A stretch of DNA of 13,197 bases from assembly GCA_964655775.1 (NCBI GenBank), contig CAZZNQ010000107.1, positions 1 through 13,197 of the forward strand. The letters run 5' to 3'. Position numbers and translations under genes: made by a program. The notes beneath the pieces are model-generated. The model was not told where the DNA came from. It worked only from the letters and a program-made list of their open reading frames with translations, and ran no database searches. Numbering within the stretch: the first letter of the stretch is position 1; each line of letters starts with the position of its first letter. Source of the stretch: CAZZNQ01 sp964655775. GTDB lineage: Bacteria > Planctomycetota > Brocadiia > SM23-32. Positions 6,194-13,197 of the stretch are shown here, in pieces.

Positions 6194-8209
6194 ATGTCAC
6201 TGGACGACATGACCGTGGACGAGTTGTGCATAAACACCATCCGCAACCTTTCCATCGACATGGTGCACAAGGCCAACTCCGGCCACCCCGGCGCGCCGCT
6301 CGGCTGCTCGGCCATCATGTACGGTCTGATGAGCCGGTGCATGAGGTTCGATCCGTCCGCCCCGGAATGGCCCGACCGCGATCGGTTCCTGCTCTCGGCG
6401 GGGCACGCCAGCGCGATGCTCTATAGTGCGCTGCACGTCTTCGGCTACGACCTGCCCATGGAAGAGCTGAAGGACTTCCGCCAGTTCGGCAGCCGCACGC
6501 CCGGCCACCCGGAGGCATGGTGCGCGCCGGGTGTGGAGGTCACCACGGGACCGCTCGGCCAGGGGTTGGGCAACTCGATCGGGATGGCGATCGCCGAACG
6601 CTACCTCGCCGCGCGCTTCAACCGGCCCGGCCACGAGATCGTCGACCATTACACCTACGTGCTGGCCAGCGACGGCGACATGATGGAGGGCATCAGCCAC
6701 GAGGCGGCGTCCCTCGCCGGCCACCTGCGCCTGGGTAAGCTGATCGTGCTCTACGACTCGAACGACATCTCGCTCGAAGGCCCGACATCCGAATGGTTCA
6801 CCGACGACACCGCCAAGCGGTTCGAGGCCTGCGGATGGCACACCAGCCTTGTCGAGGACGCCAGCACGGACTTCGAGGCCGTCGCCGCCGCCGTCGAGGA
6901 GGCGAAGAATGTGACTGACCGGCCGTCCCTTATCGTCTGCAGGACGCACATCGGCTACGCGAGCCCGGTTCAGGACTCGTCCAAGGCGCACGGGGCGCCG
7001 CTGGACGAGGAACAGATGAAGGCCACAAAGAAGGCGCTGGGCTGGCCCGAGGACGCGTCATTCCTGGTACCGGACAGGGCGCGGGAACACTTCGAGGAAG
7101 CCGCTGCGAAGGGTTATCAGGCCCACCGCGATTGGGAAGAGGCGTTCGAGCGCTACGCCGAAGAGTATCCCGACCTGGCCGCGGAATGGCGCCGTGCATG
7201 GAACGGCGAGCTGCCCGACGGCTGGGACAGCGCCCTGCCGGAATGGACGCCCGAGGACGGATCCGTCGCAACCCGAAGCGCCGCCGGAGCGGCCCTGGAA
7301 GCCATACGCTCGAACTGCTGGCCGCTGATAGGCGGCTGCGCGGACCTGGGCTCCTCCACCAAGACGCTGCCCGAGGACGGCCGCAGCATGGAAGCCGAAA
7401 AGTTCGACTGCCAGAACATCCGTTTCGGCGTCCGCGAACACGTAATGGGCGCCGCCTGCGTCGGCATCGGCGGTCACGGAGGGCTGCGGGCCTACGGCTC
7501 AACGTTTCTGGTGTTCAGCGACTACGTGCGCCCGGCCCTGCGGCTCGCCACTCTCAGCGAAGTGTGCACGATTTACCAGTTCACCCACGACAGCATAGGC
7601 GTCGGCGAGGACGGGCCCACGCACGAGCCCATCGAGCACGCCCTGGCGCTGAGGGCGATTCCGCACTGGACCGTCATCCGGCCGGCGGACGCCAACGAGG
7701 CCCGCGAGGCGTGGCGGGCGGCCATGCTCAACCACAACGGCCCCACGGCCATTCTCTGCAGCCGCCAGAACCTGCCCGTGCTGGACCGCGCGAAGTATGC
7801 GCCCGCTGAGAACCTGGCGAAGGGCGCGTACGTACTCTGCGATCCCGACGAAGGGCAGGCCGACATCATCCTGATGGCCACCGGCTCCGAGGTCTACAAG
7901 GTAGTCGAAGCCGCCGAGAAGCTCACCGAGAAGAAGGTGAGGGCACGCGTGGTCAGCTTCCCGTCCTGGGAACTCTTCGAGAGACAGTCCGAGCAATACC
8001 AGGAATCCGTGCTGCCGTCGTCCGTTCCCTGCCGGCTGGCCGTCGAGGCGGGTTCGCCCCTGGGCTGGGACCGGTACGTCGGGGACAAGGGGGACGTTCT
8101 GGGCCTGACGCGGTTCGGCGCGAGCGGCAAGGGCTCGCAGGTGATGGAAGAACTGGGCTTCAGCGTGCAGCACATCGTCGAGCGCGCGCTGGCCGTGGTT
8201 CAGCGCTGA
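6194..8209 (+). CDS. tkt: Transketolase
   Basis: A 671-residue, full-length, ThDP- and Mg-dependent transketolase, transferring two-carbon ketol units between pentose, hexose and erythrose phosphates in the cytoplasm. The N-terminal PP domain has NSGHPG (H31), SAGHAS (H71), TTGPLGQG, and the ThDP motif SDGDMMEG continuing to the conserved Asn190 (YDSND). H266 of KAHGAPL contacts substrate in known enzymes. The Pyr domain begins near 355 and carries catalytic Glu415 in GVREHVMGA, then THDSIGVGEDGPTH (H465) and RPADANE (497-503). The C-terminal domain starts near 540 and includes ATGSEV and VEAGSPLGW. The ATG at 6194 is supported by GAGGAA about 5 nt upstream. It is divergent from rpiB, a pathway partner, and 38 nt upstream of a sugar isomerase-like gene. 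No unusual residues were seen at the main catalytic positions. Confidence 0.96.
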   Translation: MSLDDMTVDELCINTIRNLSIDMVHKANSGHPGAPLGCSAIMYGLMSRCMRFDPSAPEWPDRDRFLLSAGHASAMLYSALHVFGYDLPMEELKDFRQFGSRTPGHPEAWCAPGVEVTTGPLGQGLGNSIGMAIAERYLAARFNRPGHEIVDHYTYVLASDGDMMEGISHEAASLAGHLRLGKLIVLYDSNDISLEGPTSEWFTDDTAKRFEACGWHTSLVEDASTDFEAVAAAVEEAKNVTDRPSLIVCRTHIGYASPVQDSSKAHGAPLDEEQMKATKKALGWPEDASFLVPDRAREHFEEAAAKGYQAHRDWEEAFERYAEEYPDLAAEWRRAWNGELPDGWDSALPEWTPEDGSVATRSAAGAALEAIRSNCWPLIGGCADLGSSTKTLPEDGRSMEAEKFDCQNIRFGVREHVMGAACVGIGGHGGLRAYGSTFLVFSDYVRPALRLATLSEVCTIYQFTHDSIGVGEDGPTHEPIEHALALRAIPHWTVIRPADANEAREAWRAAMLNHNGPTAILCSRQNLPVLDRAKYAPAENLAKGAYVLCDPDEGQADIILMATGSEVYKVVEAAEKLTEKKVRARVVSFPSWELFERQSEQYQESVLPSSVPCRLAVEAGSPLGWDRYVGDKGDVLGLTRFGASGKGSQVMEELGFSVQHIVERALAVVQR

Positions 8210-8247
8210 GAGATATCCCCACACGCCACAATCGGAGGCCACCGACC

Positions 8248-9087
8248 ATGCAGGTATGCGTCTTCAGCAAGCACTTCCAGACGATGGACGCCCACGCCCT
8301 GGGCCGCACGATGAAGGACCTGGGCGTGCCGGGCGTGGACCTCACCGTCCGCCCGCGCGGCCACGTCGAGCCCGACCAGGTCAGCACCGCGCTGCCGGAG
8401 TTCCAGGCGGCGCTGGCCGAAAGCGGCGTGGAGGTGACCATGCTGACCACCTCCATCCTCAGTCCCGAAGAGGGCAACGCTCGTGAGATCATCGAGGCCG
8501 CCGGTCGATGCGGCGTCGGCTATGTCAAGCTCGGATACTGGCGCTACCAGGGGTTCGGCAACTACCGCCGTCAGGCGGCTGAGGTGAAGGCCGCCCTGCG
8601 CGAACTGGAACCGGTGCTCCGCCACAACGGTGTGAAGGCCGGCTTCCACACGCACTCCGGCCCCTACATGGGCCTGAACGCGGAGTTCGCGCTACGCCTG
8701 GTTGAGGACGCCGACCCGGACGTGATCGGCATTTTCTACGACACCGGCCACAATGTCGCCGAGGGCGCAGTGTCCGGCTGGGAGATGGCGCTGGACCTGT
8801 GCGCCGACAGGATCATCATGTGCGCCCTGAAGGACTACGGCTTCTTCCGCATGGGCAGCCACAACGAACCGCACAAGGGCTGGCGCGAGCTTGTGGTTCC
8901 CTTCGACGCCGGCCTGGTCGACTGGGCGGCGTTCTTCGGCCACCTGCGCACAATCGGCTTCGACGGCGTCCTATCGTTCCATTCCGAGTACCAGGGTCCG
9001 TACAGTTGGCGGGACCTGACGGCCGAACAGGTCGTGGAACAGACGCGCAAGGACCTGGCCTACGCCCGCCCGCTGATGGGCCAGTGA
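8248..9087 (+). CDS. Sugar phosphate isomerase/epimerase family protein (xylose isomerase-like TIM barrel)
   Basis: A 279-residue AP-endonuclease-2/xylose isomerase-like TIM barrel (PF01261, COG1082 type). Candidate metal and catalytic residues include HTHSG (H134, H136), YDTGH (D165, H168), KDYGF (K195, D196) and FHSEYQG (H245, E247), in the order expected for this fold. It lacks a signal peptide, so it should be cytoplasmic, although some relatives are exported oxidoreductase partners. The start at 8248 has GGAGG at 8234-8238, 9 nt upstream. It follows transketolase by 38 nt and is probably cotranscribed, so a role in converting a sugar or its derivative for the pentose phosphate pathway is reasonable. 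The family is functionally broad (tagatose, psicose, inosose, hydroxypyruvate substrates) and I cannot choose one. It ends 13 bp from the convergent DUF3047 gene. Confidence 0.85.
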   Translation: MQVCVFSKHFQTMDAHALGRTMKDLGVPGVDLTVRPRGHVEPDQVSTALPEFQAALAESGVEVTMLTTSILSPEEGNAREIIEAAGRCGVGYVKLGYWRYQGFGNYRRQAAEVKAALRELEPVLRHNGVKAGFHTHSGPYMGLNAEFALRLVEDADPDVIGIFYDTGHNVAEGAVSGWEMALDLCADRIIMCALKDYGFFRMGSHNEPHKGWRELVVPFDAGLVDWAAFFGHLRTIGFDGVLSFHSEYQGPYSWRDLTAEQVVEQTRKDLAYARPLMGQ

Positions 9088-9100
9088 CTGCCCGCAGTCG

Positions 9101-9862
9101 CTACTCCCCCTCCGGCGCCGCCTCGAAACGGATGTCGTCGTAGTCGGCCACAGCCGTCCCCTCGGTGTTGTCCGTATCGGTCATCACGGCTATGTGCGTG
9201 ACTGGCGGCGGCTCCCCCTCGAATGCCTTCTTGTAGTCTTCATACACGTTGCGCGACTCGGCCTGCCACTCCCCCGCTCCGTCGTCGCCGCTGCGCACGG
9301 CCACCATCATCGCGCGGCCCACAAAAGCGTTCTCCAGGAACGTCCCCCTCTTCAGCCTGTTCGCCCATATGTAGTTCAGTGCGTGCAGCGGCGGATACTC
9401 GCCGCGCTTCTTCTTGGCGAGGGAATACTTGAGCCTGGTGAACACGCCGACCTGGGAGGGATCGTACTTGAAGTTCACGTAGATGCGCGCCGCATAGTCG
9501 TCGCCCGACTTCTTGCGGGCGTTGCCTTTCGGCAGCGTACGCCTGATCCGCCAGCGCCACGTGAGAATCGGGTGTTCCTTGATGTCGACGGACACCTCCC
9601 GGGCCAGCCCCGACGCGGCACTCACGGACGCGGCGTGCAGAAAACGGTTGCCGTCATCGGAGCGGACGCTGTAGCGTGTGTGACGTTCGATGCCGTCAAA
9701 GGTCACGGGCTCCCAGCCCTGCGGCAGGCCGTCGGCGTCGACCTCGCCCTCGAAATCGTCCACCGGCACCGACTTGTCGCCCGGCTGCCGGCCGGCGGTC
9801 TCCCCCGCCGCGATCAGCAAGGCGGCACTCAACATCAGCGCACAGAACATCAAGGTCTTCAT
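9101..9862 (-). CDS. Exported DUF3047 family protein
   Basis: A 253-residue protein with a likely Sec signal peptide (MKTLMFCALMLSAALLIAAG; cleavage near 20-24, no clear lipobox), so probably periplasmic or secreted. The mature part looks like DUF3047: VDDFEGEV with GLPQGWEP (33-52), TWRWRI (101-106), GDDYAARIYV (120-129), NYIWAN (163-168), RNVYEDY (204-210) and MTDTDNT (227-233) near the C-terminus. The pattern suggests a beta-sandwich, possibly carbohydrate-binding in style, but the family has no established function that I know of. The start is supported by AAAGGAGG about 9 nt upstream of the ATG. On its strand it stands alone, divergent from the third GH130 gene; a TACAAT (9889-9884) upstream could be a -10 but has no good -35 and would leave almost no leader. 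Confidence 0.82.
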   Translation of the reverse strand: MKTLMFCALMLSAALLIAAGETAGRQPGDKSVPVDDFEGEVDADGLPQGWEPVTFDGIERHTRYSVRSDDGNRFLHAASVSAASGLAREVSVDIKEHPILTWRWRIRRTLPKGNARKKSGDDYAARIYVNFKYDPSQVGVFTRLKYSLAKKKRGEYPPLHALNYIWANRLKRGTFLENAFVGRAMMVAVRSGDDGAGEWQAESRNVYEDYKKAFEGEPPPVTHIAVMTDTDNTEGTAVADYDDIRFEAAPEGE

Positions 9863-9932
9863 TGCCCCCTCCTCCTTTCCCTCATTGTAGCGGACGCGGG
9901 CTGTGAACCATACGGTGCGGCAGCAGCCTGCT

Positions 9933-9961
9933 TTGAAAGTGCGCAGGAGCGTCCCTACAAT
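9933..9961 (+). promoter_or_regulatory. Sigma-70-like promoter of the third GH130 gene
   Basis: TTGAAA (9933-9938) and TACAAT (9956-9961) are separated by exactly 17 nt. Each hexamer matches its consensus at 5 of 6 positions. Transcription would start near 9968, giving a leader of about 40 nt. This is the best promoter match I found in the window, and its position upstream of a gene with a weak SD site supports it. Confidence 0.6.
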
Positions 9962-9965
9962 AACT

Positions 9966-9978
9966 GTTGGGCACCAAC
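9966..9978 (+). promoter_or_regulatory. Dyad at the predicted transcription start of the third GH130 gene
   Basis: GTTGG-GCA-CCAAC is a perfect 5-bp inverted repeat with a 3-nt centre, 4 nt downstream of the -10 and covering the predicted +1. It could be part of a repressor operator or a small 5' hairpin. The repeat is short enough to arise by chance, and I did not find a copy upstream of the other GH130 pair. Confidence 0.3.
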
Positions 9979-10007
9979 CACACCCTCTTTAGACCGGACG
10001 AGACATC

Positions 10008-10976
10008 ATGGCTACGCCCAAAGAGCAGTTCGTGAGGCACGACGGGAACCCGATTCTGACCGCGGAAATGTGGCCGTATGCCGTCCACAGCGTGTTCAAT
10101 GCAGGCGCCATCCGCCTGCACGACGGCGAGACTCTTCTGTTGGCCCGCGTGGAGGACCGACGCGGCATATCGCACCTGTGCGCGGCGCGGTCCGAGAACG
10201 GTTTGGACAACTGGAGGATCGACCCTGAGCCGACGCTGATGCCCGACCCCATCAACCACCCCGAGGAGGTCTGGGGTGTTGAGGACCCACGCATTACGTG
10301 GCTTCCGGAGAAGGAGCGCTACGCTGTGGCCTATACCTGCTACTCCCGCGGCGGGCCGGGCGTCGCCATCGCACTCACCGAGGACTTCCGCACCTTCGAT
10401 CGCCTGGGCATGATAATCACCCCGGACGACAAGGACGCCGCCGTCCTCCCCTATCGCATCGACGGCCGCTGGGCGCTGATCCACCGGCCCAGTTCGCCCG
10501 AACGTCTCGCTCACATGTGGCTCTCCTTCTCCCCGGACTTGAAACACTGGGGGAGTTCCATGGTGCTGATGGAGGCCAGAAGGGGCGCCTGGTGGGACGC
10601 CCGTAAGATCGGGCTCTCCACCGCTCCCCTCCAAACGGACCGCGGCTGGTTCTTCCTGTATCACGGCGTCCGAGAAACCGCCGCGGGCTCGCTCTATCGG
10701 CTCGGCGCCGGGCTGCTGGACCTGGACGACCCTCGTCATGTCCTCCTGCGGAGCGACGAGTGGTTCTTCGGTCCGGACGCCCCCTACGAGCGCATGGGCG
10801 ACGTGCCGGACGTGGTCTTCCCTTGCGGTTGCACTCTGGCCGACGACGGCGATACCCTACGCCTGTACTACGGAGCCGCCGATACGTCGCTCTGTCTCGC
10901 CACGGCCAGTCTGAGCCGGCTGCTGGAGTGGCTGGAAGAGCACGGGCGGCCCGGCGACGCGGCGGACGAAGTCTGA
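10008..10976 (+). CDS. GH130-family glycoside phosphorylase (probable beta-mannoside phosphorylase), paralogue 3
   Basis: A 322-residue GH130 protein, the most canonical of the three here. It has DGNPIL, the intact block LLARVEDRRGIS (44-55), WGVEDPR with presumed general acid Asp93, DKDAAVLP, IHRP, ARKIG, LYHGV, MGDVPDVVFPCG and a final YYGAADT. The UhgbMP-type phosphate ligands correspond to K142, R160, K200 and H219, all compatible with binding inorganic phosphate, so a phosphorylase releasing mannose 1-phosphate from short beta-mannosides is the leading idea. The linkage (1,4 or 1,2) and the reducing-end sugar cannot be read from the sequence. There is no signal peptide. It has its own promoter and only a weak SD-like GGACGAG upstream of the ATG. 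The next gene starts 27 nt downstream on the same strand. Confidence 0.9.
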   Translation: MATPKEQFVRHDGNPILTAEMWPYAVHSVFNAGAIRLHDGETLLLARVEDRRGISHLCAARSENGLDNWRIDPEPTLMPDPINHPEEVWGVEDPRITWLPEKERYAVAYTCYSRGGPGVAIALTEDFRTFDRLGMIITPDDKDAAVLPYRIDGRWALIHRPSSPERLAHMWLSFSPDLKHWGSSMVLMEARRGAWWDARKIGLSTAPLQTDRGWFFLYHGVRETAAGSLYRLGAGLLDLDDPRHVLLRSDEWFFGPDAPYERMGDVPDVVFPCGCTLADDGDTLRLYYGAADTSLCLATASLSRLLEWLEEHGRPGDAADEV

Positions 10977-11003
10977 CCCGATACCCATGACGGAGGGCAT
11001 CGC

Positions 11004-12149
11004 GTGCTCACCAGCGGCAGCGAGACGAAGCGCAGACGGAAGCCCGAGGTCCATGTGGCGCCCGACGCCATCTCCCTGCCCTGGCACCGGAAGAAAGCCG
11101 GCTCGCCGCGTCTCGGCAAGGTACTGCTGGCGGCCGCCACGGCGGACGGCGCGGCCGCTTTGATCCTGCTCGTCCTCTCCTTCGGCGGCGTCACGCCTGG
11201 CCTGCACGTCGTCGGCATCATCCTGGGCGTCAGCGCCGTTCTGATGGCCCTGTTCGCCGTGAACCAGATCCGCTCCCTCGACGAGTGGGAATTCACCCCG
11301 ACCGAGGTGCGGCGGCACCGGCAGATGCTGCTCGGCTCTCAGAACTGGACGGAGCCGCTCTCCGACTACCAGGGAGTGCTGGCCCGGGAGGAGTACCACA
11401 GCGGCGGCAAGAACCAGGCGAGCTACACGCTCTACATCTGCGAGTTGAAGCACGAATCGAACAAGAAACGCAACGTGCGCCTCTACAGCTCCCGCTCGCA
11501 GGAAGGATTTCGCTCTCGCCAGGAACACTACGGCCGCCTGTTCGACATGCCCATCCTGATACAAACCGCAACCGGCATCGAAGAACGCCGGGCCGAGGAC
11601 CTGGGCAAATCCGTGCGCGAACGCGTGGCCGAGGGCAGCCTGAAGGCCGAGTTCGACCCCGGCCAGATGCCGGAGAACTCGCGCCTGATGGTCAAGGTGG
11701 AAGGCGATCACATGCTGGTGACTACCCGCGGCGGCATCCCCGGCGCGAAGGTGGTGACCTTCCTGTTCCTGTTGGTCGGCGCCGGCCTTGCCGCCTGGGG
11801 CGTTTTCTTCAGGACCGGCCTGGGCCGCATCCCGCTGGTCCTCTTCGGTGTGCTTTTCGTCCTCCTTGGAGTTGCCGGGGCGTTCGTGATGCGCACGCTT
11901 CGGCAGGAGCTGGAACTGTCGCCGGAGGGGGTGACGGTGCGCTGGCGTCTGCCGTGGGGCGTCCACGCGCAGGAGACGTTGCCGGCGGACGAGATCCGGG
12001 ACGTTGTCGTGCAGAAGACCAGCGGCGGCCAGGGCACACCGATGGTGCAGTTGGTGGGCGACGACAAGGCGGCGTCGTTCGGGCTGGGGCTCCGCATGGA
12101 AGACAAGATCTGGGTGCGCGACTGCGTCATCGCCGTAATCAGCCGGTAG
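11004..12149 (+). CDS. Four-helix membrane protein with two PH-like/beta-rich soluble modules, unknown function
   Basis: A 381-residue inner-membrane protein that I cannot name. Predicted membrane segments lie at about 38-60, 66-86, 249-268 and 275-296, as two hairpins. Each hairpin is followed by a soluble module opening alike: WEFTPTEVRRHRQMLLG at 95-111 and LELSPEGVTVRWRLPWG at 303-319, then a stretch ending in a charged beta-rich region (DYQGVLAREE; ADEIRDVVVQK). This looks like an internal duplication of a helix pair plus a bacterial PH-like domain, as in YdbT/DUF3592-type proteins. The basic N-terminus (KRRRK) and positive-inside rule put the modules in the cytoplasm. The start is GTG at 11004 with CGGAGGG 6 nt upstream. 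It lies 27 nt after the third GH130 gene and is probably cotranscribed, though no functional tie is evident. Confidence 0.75.
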   Translation: MLTSGSETKRRRKPEVHVAPDAISLPWHRKKAGSPRLGKVLLAAATADGAAALILLVLSFGGVTPGLHVVGIILGVSAVLMALFAVNQIRSLDEWEFTPTEVRRHRQMLLGSQNWTEPLSDYQGVLAREEYHSGGKNQASYTLYICELKHESNKKRNVRLYSSRSQEGFRSRQEHYGRLFDMPILIQTATGIEERRAEDLGKSVRERVAEGSLKAEFDPGQMPENSRLMVKVEGDHMLVTTRGGIPGAKVVTFLFLLVGAGLAAWGVFFRTGLGRIPLVLFGVLFVLLGVAGAFVMRTLRQELELSPEGVTVRWRLPWGVHAQETLPADEIRDVVVQKTSGGQGTPMVQLVGDDKAASFGLGLRMEDKIWVRDCVIAVISR

Positions 12150-12172
12150 ACGCGCCCCGGCAACGGCTTGCC

Positions 12173-12589
12173 TCACTCGATGCCCAGCTCGCGGAATGCC
12201 TTCGTCTGGCGGCTCTGGTCGGTGAACTGGTGAAGCTCGAACCGGTTGCCGTCCGGATCGTTCAGCCAGGCCTGGTAGCTGCCGTCCGTGCCGGTCTTGA
12301 TCTCTGTAACGTCCACGCCGTGCTGTTTCAGCGAGGTGACCGTCCCCTCGATGTCGTCCACCTCCAGGCAGCAGTGCCGGTAGCTGACGCCCTGCGGCAT
12401 CTCTTCCGGATCGCCCTGGAACAGCTCGATGAAAGTCCGCTCCCCCACGTGCAGGTACGCCCCCTTCACCTTGCCGTCCAGTATGTTCAGGTCAAACGCC
12501 TTGGTCAGGCCCAGTTTCCCGCAGTAGAAATCGAGGGCCTCGTCCAGGTCCGACACGAAAAAGCAGACGTGCGACAATCCGCGTATCAT
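12173..12589 (-). CDS. VOC superfamily protein (glyoxalase I-like metalloenzyme)
   Basis: A 138-residue protein made of two beta-alpha-beta-beta-beta modules. The first opens with LSHVCFFVSDLDEALDFY and the second with YRHCCLEVDDIEGTV. The four expected metal ligands are present: H7, E55 (TFIELF), H72 and E118 (NRFELHQ), with the typical NDPDGN turn at 110-115. Known relatives include lactoylglutathione lyase, methylmalonyl-CoA epimerase and dioxygenases; the substrate is not clear. It is cytoplasmic, with no signal peptide. The ATG at 12589 has GGAGG about 6 nt upstream. It starts 32 nt after the stop of the URO-D family gene on the same strand, so the two are likely cotranscribed and may act on one compound. 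The final 15 or so residues (RQTKAFRELGIE) extend beyond the usual fold. Confidence 0.88.
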   Translation of the reverse strand: MIRGLSHVCFFVSDLDEALDFYCGKLGLTKAFDLNILDGKVKGAYLHVGERTFIELFQGDPEEMPQGVSYRHCCLEVDDIEGTVTSLKQHGVDVTEIKTGTDGSYQAWLNDPDGNRFELHQFTDQSRQTKAFRELGIE

Positions 12590-12621
12590 GGCAATCCTCC
12601 ATTCGGGTTCGCTGCGACGTC

Positions 12622-13197
12622 TCAGCCGGGATCGACCTCGGCGTGCCGGAACCGGGCGGCGTAGTCCCTGTCCCGGTATGCGTTCACCATCTCCGGATCC
12701 AGCGGGTAGCGGCCGAACTCGCGCGCGGCCTCGACCATGGCCCGGTAGTTCTCCGGCTTCACGGCCGGATGGATGCTGTTCGACGACGCCAGGATCAGGC
12801 CGCCGCCCACGCCGCCTTTCGCCAGCGTCTCCTTGACCGCCTCCCCGACCTCCTGGACGGTGCCGCGCGGCAGCAGGTGGCTGCAGTCGACGTTGCCGGC
12901 GAGGGCCAGTCGGTCGCCGTAGCGCTCCTTCACCACGCCGATGTCCATGCCCGCCACCGGCTCGATCGGGTCCAGCACGTCTACGCCCGCCTCCACCAGC
13001 ATGTCCATGATCGGCCAGAGGCGGCCGTCGGTGTGCTTGAGAAACGGCAGACCGTGCCCGTGGGCGATCTCGACCGCTTCGCGCAGGTAAGGCAGGACGA
13101 ATCGCTCGAAGTGGGCGGGCGACATCAACGGCGCCTGGTTGTGGGCGTAGTCGTCGCCCGTACTCAGGATGTCGGCGCCCATCTCGGCGGCGCGTTC
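12622..13197 (-). CDS. Uroporphyrinogen decarboxylase (URO-D) family protein, C-terminal part
   Basis: The last 191 codons of a gene entering from the right edge. The fold is that of the URO-D/cobamide methyltransferase superfamily: DDYAHNQAPLMSPAHFERF, LKHTDGRLWPIMDMLVEAGVDVLDPIEP, LAGNVDCSHLL, and a final SIHPAVKPENYRAMVEAAREFGRY. It is probably not the haem enzyme HemE, because the substrate-contact regions differ and such divergent copies usually belong to methyltransferase-like or unknown groups. The position that reads HxCG in zinc-dependent MtaA/MtbA methyltransferases is HTDG here (His55 of the fragment), so that Cys ligand is missing. The VOC gene follows 32 nt downstream. The N-terminal half is outside the window, so full assignment is not possible. 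Confidence 0.85.
   Translation of the reverse strand, partial: ERAAEMGADILSTGDDYAHNQAPLMSPAHFERFVLPYLREAVEIAHGHGLPFLKHTDGRLWPIMDMLVEAGVDVLDPIEPVAGMDIGVVKERYGDRLALAGNVDCSHLLPRGTVQEVGEAVKETLAKGGVGGGLILASSNSIHPAVKPENYRAMVEAAREFGRYPLDPEMVNAYRDRDYAARFRHAEVDPG

Noticed and set aside
12622..13197. The right-edge gene as haem-biosynthesis HemE
   Set aside because: Only general superfamily blocks match. Substrate-contact regions differ from HemE, and it is paired with a VOC gene, not haem genes.

Overview
The window is about 13.2 kb of GC-rich bacterial DNA, densely packed, with short gaps and several genes with clear Shine-Dalgarno (SD) sites. It holds twelve protein genes, two of them cut by the window edges. 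I saw no RNA genes, insertion sequences or CRISPR arrays. The mix (a small GH130 paralogue family, a DUF3047 protein, a divergent URO-D family protein, a TIM-barrel sugar isomerase family member, a YHS-HMA copper ATPase) suits an uncultured, free-living, sugar-using heterotroph, perhaps of a Planctomycetota/Lentisphaerota/Hydrogenedentota-like lineage. That placement is an impression from gene content, not a demonstrated affiliation.

Layout, left to right. (1) The 5' end of an unrecognised minus-strand gene (1-139). (2) A divergent 162-bp spacer with candidate promoters both ways. (3) Two tandem plus-strand GH130-type glycosidase/phosphorylase genes (302-2184), 2 nt apart. (4) Converging on them, a minus-strand cluster transcribed in the order rpiB, copA-type Cu(I) ATPase, amidohydrolase (6003 down to 2195). 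(5) Divergent from rpiB, a plus-strand pair: transketolase and a xylose-isomerase-like TIM-barrel protein (6194-9087). (6) A minus-strand secreted DUF3047 protein (9101-9862). (7) Divergent from it, a third GH130 gene behind a good sigma-70-like promoter with a dyad at the expected transcription start, followed by a four-helix membrane protein with an apparent internal duplication (10008-12149). (8) Converging from the right, a URO-D family protein (partial) followed by a VOC/glyoxalase-fold protein (13197 down to 12173).

How it may work together. The three GH130 proteins lack signal peptides, so they probably act in the cytoplasm on imported short beta-mannosides or similar glycosides. Transketolase and RpiB, divergently transcribed from one 190-bp spacer, form a non-oxidative pentose phosphate pair, and the TIM-barrel protein behind transketolase could feed a sugar into that pathway. 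The copper ATPase and the amidohydrolase appear to share a transcript with rpiB, but no functional link is evident.

The most interesting signal is the GH130 trio. Aligned from memory to the mannoside phosphorylase UhgbMP, the four phosphate-binding positions read K/R/K/H in the third copy, K/R/R/H in the second and K/R/R/Y in the first. The general-acid Asp is kept in all three. This suggests stepwise change from phosphorolysis toward another activity. I see no clear evidence of a wholly new multi-gene system.
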